From an uncultured Gammaproteobacteria bacterium (GTDB taxonomy: Bacteria > Pseudomonadota > Gammaproteobacteria > GCA-001735895), in the NCBI GenBank assembly GCA_937980285.1, contig CALJQI010000316.1, forward strand, positions 1 through 6,059: a stretch of DNA of 6,059 nt. The letters run 5' to 3'. A program made the position numbers and the translations under genes. Each line of letters begins with the position of its first letter. Within the stretch, counting starts at the first letter, position 1. Positions 1 to 5,001 of this stretch are shown here, in pieces. Under the pieces are notes generated by a model. The model did not search any database, was not told the DNA's origin, and was given only the letters and a program-made list of their open reading frames with translations.

Positions 1-1245
1 GTGAATCAACTCTTCGCCGTGATGGCCGACGATGTGCGCGCCGACGATCCTGCGCGATCCCTTTTCCACCAGGATCTTGGACCAGGCGACGGTTTCGGCG
101 TAAAAACGCGCTGAAAACCAGCTCGACATATCGGAAGTCACTACGTCGATATCCAGCCCCGTCCGCTTCGCCTCGGCCTCGGTCAGGCCAACGCTGGCGA
201 GCGCCGGCACCGTGTAGACCGCGCTCGGCACGATCGAGTAGTCGGGTTCGAGAGCGGCGTCTTCGACGATATTGCGGCCGACGACGCGGCCTTCGTAGGT
301 TGCCAGCGGCGATAACTGGGCGGAATGTACCAGGGCATCGCCGGCGACCCAGACCGCGGGATTTGAAACCGAACGCAACGTCGCGTCGACCTCTATGCGA
401 ATGCCGTCGTGTTTTATGTCGGCCGCCTCGAGATTTAAATCGGCGACATTGGCGATGCGGCCTGTACCGTTGACCACCCGGCTGCCTTCGACAAACTGAC
501 GCTCGCCCTGGTGTTCAAAATGCACCTGCAGGCTGTCGCCTGCTTTTTCCACCGCTTGCACCGCGACCCCGGTCTTGATGGTAATTCCGAGACGCTCGCT
601 TTCGGCGCGAATCGCCGCCACGGCATCCGCGTCGAGGCGTGGCAACAGCTGCGGCGCCATTTCGAGTATCGTGACCCGCGTGCCGGCGCGGGCATAAACG
701 TGACTGAACTCCATGGCGATCACGCCGCCACCGATGAACACGACTTCGTCGGGCAATTCGCGTTCGTTGAGGACGTCATCCGAGGTCATCAGGTGTTCGG
801 CGCCGGGAATCGAAAGCGGCCGCGTTATCGACCCGGTGGCGATGACGAAGTTGCCGGCCTCGATGCGCTCGCCGTTGACCTCGATGGCGTCGGCGGCGAC
901 GAATCGGGCTTTGCCCCGGTAAACGTCGCCGCGGCTTTTCGCGGTTTCTTCCATCGCGCCCGGGATGAAGTCGATCATATCGCTCTTGCGATCGATTAGT
1001 TTGCCCCAGTCGAGCCTTGCCGAGCCGACTTCGATGCCGTGCTCGCCGGCGCGTTCGATTTCGTGCAGCGCGTTGGCGGCGGCGACCAGCACCTTTTTCG
1101 GGGTACAGCCCCGGTTCGGGCAGGTGCCGCCAAACTGGTCGGATTCGACGAAGGCGATCGATTTGTCCGCGGCATGGGCGATTTGTGAAACACCGAAACC
1201 GGCATTGCCGGCGCCGAGGATGACGATATCGTAATGATGTGACAT
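1..1245 (-). CDS. FAD/NAD-dependent disulfide oxidoreductase (glutathione reductase/lipoamide dehydrogenase-like), 3' end cut by window
   Basis: Class I pyridine nucleotide-disulfide oxidoreductase, 415 residues visible from ATG at 1245-1243. This start has AGGGG at 1258-1254, 8 nt upstream. Visible in order: an N-terminal FAD Rossmann motif GAGNAG (11-16) with E34 at the expected ribose-binding place; the redox-active disulfide GGTCPNRGCTPKK (39-51, C42 and C47); ATGS (136-139); a second Rossmann motif GGGVIA (172-177) for NAD(P)H, with E195 ending its second strand, which in this family favours NADH; AGDA (301-304) for FAD; and the start of the dimerisation domain (PALASVGLTE, 347-356). Relatives run to about 450-470 residues, so the C-terminus with the usual His-x4-Glu active-site pair lies outside the window. 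The family passes electrons from NAD(P)H via FAD and the disulfide to a disulfide, metal or other acceptor, in the cytosol; the substrate cannot be told. It is divergent from a TetR gene, which probably represses it. Certain as to family, uncertain as to substrate. Confidence 0.93.
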   Translation of the reverse strand, partial: MSHHYDIVILGAGNAGFGVSQIAHAADKSIAFVESDQFGGTCPNRGCTPKKVLVAAANALHEIERAGEHGIEVGSARLDWGKLIDRKSDMIDFIPGAMEETAKSRGDVYRGKARFVAADAIEVNGERIEAGNFVIATGSITRPLSIPGAEHLMTSDDVLNERELPDEVVFIGGGVIAMEFSHVYARAGTRVTILEMAPQLLPRLDADAVAAIRAESERLGITIKTGVAVQAVEKAGDSLQVHFEHQGERQFVEGSRVVNGTGRIANVADLNLEAADIKHDGIRIEVDATLRSVSNPAVWVAGDALVHSAQLSPLATYEGRVVGRNIVEDAALEPDYSIVPSAVYTVPALASVGLTEAEAKRTGLDIDVVTSDMSSWFSARFYAETVAWSKILVEKGSRRIVGAHIVGHHGEELIH

Positions 1246-1274
1246 GGCTTTGACCCCTGTTGATATTGAATTAT

Positions 1275-1288
1275 TGACCAAATGGTCA
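1275..1288. promoter_or_regulatory. Operator candidate O1, second TetR-type inverted repeat
   Basis: TGACCA (1275-1280) and TGGTCA (1283-1288) are perfect 6-bp inverted repeats separated by AA. The site shares the TTATTGAC/GGTCA words of the repeat at 1342-1363, with centres about 71 bp apart (close to seven helical turns). It lies in the predicted 5' leader of the oxidoreductase, 30 bp before that start codon, where a bound repressor could block elongation or co-operate with the distal site. It is less extended than the other site, because its flanking TTA/TAA are offset by one base. Confidence 0.5.
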
Positions 1289-1331
1289 TAAACTAGCTGA
1301 AAAATATGGCTGCCAGGCAGCCGACATTCAT

Positions 1332-1360
1332 AATATAGAGGTTATTGACTGAACGGTCAA
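1332..1360 (-). promoter_or_regulatory. Sigma-70-type promoter for the disulfide oxidoreductase gene
   Basis: Read on the minus strand, TTGACC (1360-1355) and TATATT (1337-1332) each match the sigma-70 consensus at five of six bases and are exactly 17 bp apart. Transcription would begin near 1325, giving a leader of about 80 nt before the start codon at 1245. The -35 box lies within the right half of the inverted repeat at 1342-1363, so a protein bound there would exclude RNA polymerase. This is predicted from sequence only. Confidence 0.6.
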
Positions 1361-1363
1361 TAA
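1342..1363. promoter_or_regulatory. Operator candidate O2 for the TetR repressor (22-bp inverted repeat)
   Basis: The arms TTATTGAC (1342-1349) and GTCAATAA (1356-1363) are perfect 8-bp inverted repeats around a 6-bp centre, TGAACG. Size and symmetry suit a TetR-family dimer. The site sits 31 bp before the tetR start codon and covers the -35 box of the divergent oxidoreductase promoter, so occupancy could control both genes. A TTGACT at 1345-1350 could be a plus-strand -35 box, but I find no good -10 at the right distance. That it binds the neighbouring TetR protein is inferred from location and symmetry. Confidence 0.65.
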
Positions 1364-1393
1364 TAAATTCCAACTATTTTCGGGGAATGGAAA

Positions 1394-1960
1394 ATGGCGA
1401 GACCCAGGCAGTTTGACGAGGAAAAGGTAATCGAAAGCCTGATGAACGTATTTTGGGAAAAAGGCTATGAGGCGACCTCGATGCAGGACCTGGTGGCTGC
1501 GTCGGGCTTGCTCAAGGGCAGCCTTTACGGCGCTTTCGGCGATAAACATGCGATGTATGTCGCCGCGCTCAGACATTATGACCGCACCCGCATACAGTCC
1601 GGTATCGACATGCTCAACGGCGACGGCAGCGCCCGCCAGAAAATAGCCCGCCTGTTCGATAACGTAATCGAGTCGACCAGGCGCGGCCTGTTTGCCGGAG
1701 GTTGTCTGCTTTGCAACGCCAGTCTCGAAAAGGCTGCCACCGACCGCGAGGTCAAAAACGAGGTCAGGACCACTATCCGCCGGCTAAAGGTCGCCATCAT
1801 GGGAGCGCTCGAAACGCGCATAGCCAACGAGGACGAAGCCGCGTCGCTGGCGGCCTTCATCGTCAGCGCTTATTTCGGCTCCAGGGTGCTCGCCAAGGGC
1901 GGTGCGCCGGCGGCGATGATAGGCGATACCCGCGATCGCTGCCTGCAACTGGTGCCCTGA
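1394..1960 (+). CDS. TetR/AcrR-family transcriptional repressor (NemR-like C-terminal domain)
   Basis: A 188-residue one-component regulator. GGGGAA at 1382-1387 lies 6 nt before the ATG and supports this start. Residues 9-55 form the TetR helix-turn-helix DNA-binding domain: a first helix ending FWEKGYEATS (20-29), then the turn and recognition helix around GLLKGSLYGAFGDK (38-51). The remainder is the ligand/dimerisation domain. It contains GGCLLCNASLEKA (102-114), a segment characteristic of the NemR/YxaF/AcuR-like branch, where a Gly-Cys-Leu motif is followed by a charged helix. C104 aligns by eye with the redox-sensing cysteine of E. coli NemR (C106), and a second cysteine, C107, makes a CxxC; C183 is also present. 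Divergent from the disulfide oxidoreductase, with two inverted repeats between them, so autorepression plus repression of that enzyme is the likely role. The inducer is unknown; an electrophile or oxidant is a reasonable guess. Confidence 0.93.
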   Translation: MARPRQFDEEKVIESLMNVFWEKGYEATSMQDLVAASGLLKGSLYGAFGDKHAMYVAALRHYDRTRIQSGIDMLNGDGSARQKIARLFDNVIESTRRGLFAGGCLLCNASLEKAATDREVKNEVRTTIRRLKVAIMGALETRIANEDEAASLAAFIVSAYFGSRVLAKGGAPAAMIGDTRDRCLQLVP

Positions 1961-2055
1961 ACGGGAACTCGCGCGCTATTTTGTAGCCCTGGCGGCGTCC
2001 GCGGCGATGTTTTTCCCTTCGCGGGACAAATCGCTCTCAATTTTTTACCGGCTGG

Positions 2056-2066
2056 GTTAAATTAAC
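2056..2066. promoter_or_regulatory. Short AT-rich palindrome upstream of the hydrolase gene
   Basis: GTTAA (2056-2060) and TTAAC (2062-2066) are perfect inverted arms around a single A, 30 bp before the hydrolase start codon. The 136-bp gap in which it lies (1961-2096) has no clear gene. TTAAAT inside the palindrome could serve as a -10 element, but I see no matching -35, so its promoter or operator role is only possible. It does not resemble the TetR-type repeats at 1275-1288 and 1342-1363. Confidence 0.2.
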
Positions 2067-2096
2067 GCGATTACCTGTTCTGACCCGGTACCCTTT

Positions 2097-2897
2097 ATGT
2101 CCGAAACCAGCAGTAACGGCAGCGTTTACGAGATTAGCGGCCCCATCGATGCCCCGGTTATCGTCTTTGTGCACGGCCTGGGTCTGAATCGGCAGGTCTG
2201 GAGCAGCTATGTCCCGCGATTCGCGGCGCGCTACCGGGTGTTGAATTACGATTTGTACGGGCATGGCGAGAGCGCGCCTCCTCCGGGAACGCCATCGCTG
2301 ACCATGTTTTCAGAGCAGCTGCTGGGATTGCTGGACGAGCTCGCCATCGATCGCTGTTCGATCGTCGGATTTTCGCTCGGCGGTATGATCAATCGGCGTT
2401 TTGCGATCGATCACGGCGAGCGCCTGCAGGCGTTGGCGATTCTGAATTCCCCGCACGAGCGCGGCGCCGAAGCGCAAAGACTGGTGGAGCAGCGCGCGCT
2501 GGATTCGGCCGCCGGCGGGCCGGGCGCTACGCTCGATGCCACCATCGAGCGCTGGTTTACGCCTGATTTTATAGATGCCCATCCCGAATACATCACCCAG
2601 GTGCGCGACTGGGTGCTGGCCAACGATGCGGAGATTTACGCAAAATGCCGCCGGGTGCTTGCCTTTGGCGTGGTCGAACTGATTCGCCCGCAACCGCCGA
2701 TTGCGCATCCGGCGCTGGTCATCACCTGTGAAAACGACAGTGGCCAGACGCCGGCCATGAGCCAGGCCATCGCCGGCGAGATCATCGGTTCGCAGGTGAT
2801 CGTGGCGCCGCAGTTGCGACATATGGGCCTGGTCGAGAACCCGTCTTTTTTTATCAACGCCGTGGCCGAGTTTTTCGAAGACCAGTTGCACGGGTAG
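2097..2897 (+). CDS. Alpha/beta hydrolase, 3-oxoadipate enol-lactonase-like
   Basis: A complete 266-residue alpha/beta-hydrolase-fold enzyme, the usual length for this family. The core motifs are all present: the oxyanion-hole strand VHGLGLNRQVW (25-35), the YDLYGHGES loop (51-59), the nucleophile elbow GFSLGG with Ser93, the acid in CENDSG (Asp214), and the terminal base in LRHMGLVENP (His242). These form a Ser-Asp-His triad, so the protein is very probably an active serine hydrolase on a lactone, ester or similar bond. No signal peptide is seen, so it should be cytosolic. The N-terminus matches the enol-lactonase/PcaD-like pattern, which supports ATG 2097, although no good Shine-Dalgarno sequence precedes it (the upstream bases are pyrimidine-rich). 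No other beta-ketoadipate gene is in view, so a pcaD assignment is not justified. It is followed, after 229 bp, by a flavin monooxygenase gene on the same strand, which may supply its substrate (inference). Confidence 0.9.
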   Translation: MSETSSNGSVYEISGPIDAPVIVFVHGLGLNRQVWSSYVPRFAARYRVLNYDLYGHGESAPPPGTPSLTMFSEQLLGLLDELAIDRCSIVGFSLGGMINRRFAIDHGERLQALAILNSPHERGAEAQRLVEQRALDSAAGGPGATLDATIERWFTPDFIDAHPEYITQVRDWVLANDAEIYAKCRRVLAFGVVELIRPQPPIAHPALVITCENDSGQTPAMSQAIAGEIIGSQVIVAPQLRHMGLVENPSFFINAVAEFFEDQLHG

Positions 2898-3126
2898 CGG
2901 CGATGCCAGAGCGTCTGTAGCGGAAAATGCGCGCCGTTTTGACAGCGACGGCCACGAATGCGACTAAAGCCGTCTCGCTGCGCTCGCGGGCGATCCGTGC
3001 CCGGGTAGTGCTGCGAAATCGAATTTGAAATCATCGCAAGCTGTATCGAAAATCGAAAAATAGGATTAATATTTGTCGCAATACGATTCGCTAGATCCGC
3101 AGAACCAACACTAACAGGTAAGCAAG
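2898..3126. other. Intergenic region with GC-rich hairpins, then an AT-rich leader
   Basis: This 229-bp gap has two parts. The GC-rich first half holds an imperfect hairpin: AGCGACGGC (2944-2952) pairs with GCCGTCTCGCT (2969-2979) with a 2-nt bulge and a 16-nt loop. It is followed by a small one, CGGGC (2987-2991) with GCCCG (2999-3003). Neither has a T-run, so they are not convincing intrinsic terminators; a degenerate REP-like element is possible. The second half is AT-rich, with a perfect tandem TCGAAAA (3046-3052 and 3053-3059) and a TAATAT at 3067-3072 that could be a -10 box for the downstream gene, although its -35 is poor. I see no gene here. Confidence 0.4.
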
Positions 3127-4164
3127 ATGAAGTTTCATTTAGCAATTAATCTCGAACGCATGGACGACAGCAACGACATGAACGACGTCGCCAGGCACAC
3201 GCTGGAGATGGTTCAGATGGCCGACGAGGCCGGTTTCAAAATCGCCTGGGCGGCCGAGCACCATGCGCTGGAAATGACGATTGCTCCCAACCCGTTCCAG
3301 ATCCTGACCTGGTGGGCGAGTCATACCGATAACATTCGCCTCGGCACCGCGGTCGCGGTCGCGGCTTACTGGCACCCGATCAACCTCGCGGGTGAAGCCG
3401 CGATGACCGATTTGCTCAGCGGCGGGCGCCTCGAGTTCGGTATCGGTTCCGGCGCCTACCAGCGCGAGTTCGATCGCATGCATCCCGGGCTCAAGCAGTC
3501 GGATGCCTACCGGCATATGCATGAAATGCTGCCGGCGCTGAAGGCGCTATGGGCGGGTGACTACGAACACAACGGTGAATTCTGGTCTTTCCCGACTTCG
3601 ACCTCGGTGCCGAAACCGGTGCAGCAGCCGCACCCGCCGATCTGGGTTGCGGCGCGCGCGCCGATTACCTTCGATTACGCGGTCAAGAACAACTGCAACG
3701 TCATGTCGTGGCCGTTGACGCGACCCTTCGCCGAGGCCGAGTTGTACAAGAGCCAGCTGGATGAGGCCGTCGCCGCCAATCCCGGGTCGAGTACCCCGAC
3801 TTTTGCATTGATGCGTCATACCGCCCTGTACGATGACGCCGCCGGGCGCGATGACGCCATCCGCGCCATTCAGACGGTACTGGGCCAGTTCGAAAACCTG
3901 TTTCGAAATCTCGGCGATGTCAACAACGGTTTCCCGCGGCAAATACCGCTGGAAGAGCTCACCGATCGCGAACAGTACAACGCGGAAATGCTCGAGGAAA
4001 ACCTGATGTTCGGCTCGCCCGAAGAAGTGATAGCAAAGCTAAAGCGTTACCAGGCGCTGGGCGTGGACGAGTTCATTTACTACGCCAGCATGGGGCTCGG
4101 GCAAAAGCAGCAAAAACGTTCGCTGGAACTGTTTTGCTCCGAGGTTATGCCGGCTTTTGCCTGA
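3127..4164 (+). CDS. LLM-class flavin-dependent monooxygenase (luciferase-like)
   Basis: A complete 345-residue luciferase-like monooxygenase of the bacterial luciferase alpha/alkanal monooxygenase TIM-barrel superfamily. Such enzymes use reduced FMN (FMNH2) or F420 and, for the FMN type, O2 to oxidise aldehydes, ketones, sulfonates or other small molecules in the cytosol. Visible family signatures: strand 1 FHLAIN (3-8), the AEHH motif (43-46, H45 at the position of the catalytic LuxA histidine), IRLGTAV (70-76), the LSGGRLEFGIGSGAY segment (97-111) that contacts flavin phosphate, HPPIWVAA (169-176), and a late FGSPEEVIAKLKRY helix typical of the C-terminal part. Length is normal. AGGTAAG just upstream gives a moderate ribosome binding site. 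The FMN type needs a flavin reductase partner, and none is in the window. The preceding alpha/beta hydrolase and following Rieske oxygenase suggest a catabolic setting. The substrate cannot be inferred from sequence; FMN rather than F420 use is also an assumption. Confidence 0.92.
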   Translation: MKFHLAINLERMDDSNDMNDVARHTLEMVQMADEAGFKIAWAAEHHALEMTIAPNPFQILTWWASHTDNIRLGTAVAVAAYWHPINLAGEAAMTDLLSGGRLEFGIGSGAYQREFDRMHPGLKQSDAYRHMHEMLPALKALWAGDYEHNGEFWSFPTSTSVPKPVQQPHPPIWVAARAPITFDYAVKNNCNVMSWPLTRPFAEAELYKSQLDEAVAANPGSSTPTFALMRHTALYDDAAGRDDAIRAIQTVLGQFENLFRNLGDVNNGFPRQIPLEELTDREQYNAEMLEENLMFGSPEEVIAKLKRYQALGVDEFIYYASMGLGQKQQKRSLELFCSEVMPAFA

Positions 4165-4178
4165 TCGAAGGCGGCGCG

Positions 4179-4715
4179 CTACTGGGCGCCGGCAAGATAG
4201 CTCTGATATTGCGGTATCGCGATAGCGGCGACGATTCCGAGGACAAACAATACCGGCATCATCCAGCCCAGGATCAGTACCCCGATCGAGTTGGATTCGG
4301 GCTCGGGGCCGAAGTTGTTCGGGCCATGCGTGCCCGGGAAAAACACCAGGTAAATCACCGGCAGCAGGTTAACGTAGGGCAGAAACAGCAGTATGCTCCA
4401 CCAGCCGCTGCGGTTGAGGTCGTTGAATCGCCTCTTGCCGTACATGACGGTGATCACCAGCGAGGCGATGACAATCAGTCCCATTACTCCGAATCCGGCA
4501 ATCGACAGGCCGGCTTCGGCATACATGGCGCCGGCCGCCAGGCCCATTGCCGCGCCACCGACGAACATCAGCAACATACTGACGCCGACCCCGTAGGCCA
4601 GGTAGCGCATGCGGCCGATGCGGCCGTTGAATGAAAGTACTTTCGGCGAATAGAGTACGTCCTGCCCGTTATCCAGGGACGCGTCGGGTGCGCTGTAAGG
4701 ATTTGCTTCGCTCAT
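4179..4715 (-). CDS. DUF805 integral membrane protein with pilin-like C-terminal helix
   Basis: A 178-residue inner-membrane protein of unknown function. I chose ATG 4715-4713 because GAGGGAG lies just upstream and the protein then begins with the NPYSAP motif (5-10) often seen at the N-terminus of DUF805 proteins; a start 25 codons earlier would add an unlike polar extension. Conserved DUF805 features follow: FNGRIGRMRY (29-38), KRRFNDLNRSGWW (94-106) and the loop PGTHGPNNFGP (127-137). Four hydrophobic stretches, roughly 38-63, 70-92, 105-126 and 144-168, are probable membrane helices. The last ends GIVAAIAIPQYQSYLA (160-175), strikingly like the core of type IV pilin N-termini, but no prepilin peptidase site precedes it. 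The gene is convergent with the monooxygenase, the stop codons being 14 bp apart, and shows no functional link to its neighbours. No biochemical role is known to me for the family. Confidence 0.88.
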   Translation of the reverse strand: MSEANPYSAPDASLDNGQDVLYSPKVLSFNGRIGRMRYLAYGVGVSMLLMFVGGAAMGLAAGAMYAEAGLSIAGFGVMGLIVIASLVITVMYGKRRFNDLNRSGWWSILLFLPYVNLLPVIYLVFFPGTHGPNNFGPEPESNSIGVLILGWMMPVLFVLGIVAAIAIPQYQSYLAGAQ

Positions 4716-4756
4716 TGGGGGCTCCCTCTCGGAATGTGATCGGATGTCACTAGAAA

Positions 4757-4765
4757 AGCATAGCA
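4757..4765 (-). promoter_or_regulatory. Possible extended -10 promoter for the DUF805 gene
   Basis: On the minus strand, TGCTATGCT (4765-4757) contains the TGn extension followed by TATGCT, matching the -10 consensus at four of six bases. A start near 4750 would leave a leader of about 35 nt before the ATG at 4715. TTGAAA at 4790-4785 is a decent -35 but 22 bp away, too far for normal spacing, so the promoter would depend on the extended -10. This is a weak prediction. Confidence 0.35.
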
Positions 4766-4906
4766 CAGGATTTTTGTTATTCAGTTTCAATGCGGCAAGC
4801 GGTTGTCGGGATCATCGAAGACCGGGTTCAGATCGGCGGCGGAACCGCGCCTGGCGGTCTCTCATTTCAAATCTTGCTTCGGCTTCGAATTACCTCGATG
4901 CGAAAA

Positions 4907-4935
4907 TTGTGATGCAGCGGGTTTCAATTTAAACT
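4907..4935 (+). promoter_or_regulatory. Possible sigma-70 promoter and leader for the Rieske oxygenase gene
   Basis: TTGTGA (4907-4912) and TAAACT (4930-4935) each match the consensus at four of six bases and are exactly 17 bp apart. Transcription from about 4942 would give a 60-nt leader ending in the strong ribosome binding site AGGGGA at 4988-4993, 8 nt before the ATG. The rest of the 286-bp gap between the divergent DUF805 and Rieske genes (4716-5001) shows only a small ACCGC/GCGGT hairpin near 4845-4860, and no gene that I can support. No TetR-type inverted repeat like those at 1275-1363 is present. Confidence 0.4.
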
Positions 4936-5001
4936 GCCTTTTTGTTGCGTTTCGGCCGCTGTGATGGAATCCGGCGACCAATCAGCCAGGGGATTCATCG
5001 T

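Noticed and set aside
511..999. A 162-codon plus-strand open frame opposite the oxidoreductase gene.
   Set aside because: It lies wholly inside the antisense of a gene with clear FAD, disulfide and NAD motifs, has no family signature, and is a product of high-GC codon bias.
1992..2046. Intrinsic terminator after the tetR gene.
   Set aside because: The candidate stems (GCGG/CCGC, or GTCCGC with GCGGGAC across an 18-nt loop) are short or bulged, and the T-run at 2041-2046 is too far from the stem.
2081..2093. A third TetR operator at TGACCCGGTACC just before the hydrolase start.
   Set aside because: It holds only one TGACC half-site; the rest is a separate GGTACC palindrome and the arms do not match the spacing of the sites at 1275-1288 and 1342-1363.
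2310..2891. A 193-codon minus-strand open frame opposite the alpha/beta hydrolase.
   Set aside because: It mirrors the coding frame of an intact Ser-Asp-His hydrolase, its composition is rich in Arg/His/Gln as expected for antisense GC-rich sequence, and it has no start signals or motifs.
4173..4190. GGCGC/GCGCC hairpin between the convergent monooxygenase and DUF805 stop codons, as a bidirectional terminator.
   Set aside because: Only five base pairs with an 8-nt loop, no T-run on either side, and half of it lies within the DUF805 coding end.
4134..4634. A 166-codon plus-strand open frame running from the end of the monooxygenase across the DUF805 gene.
   Set aside because: It is very His/Gln/Asp-rich, has no domain, and overlaps in antisense the recognisable DUF805 gene on the other strand.
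4716..4790. A start for the DUF805 gene 25 codons upstream (ATG at 4790).
   Set aside because: The extension is polar and unlike the family, overlaps the predicted extended -10 element, and has no ribosome binding site, while the internal ATG at 4715 has a strong one and begins a family-typical N-terminus.
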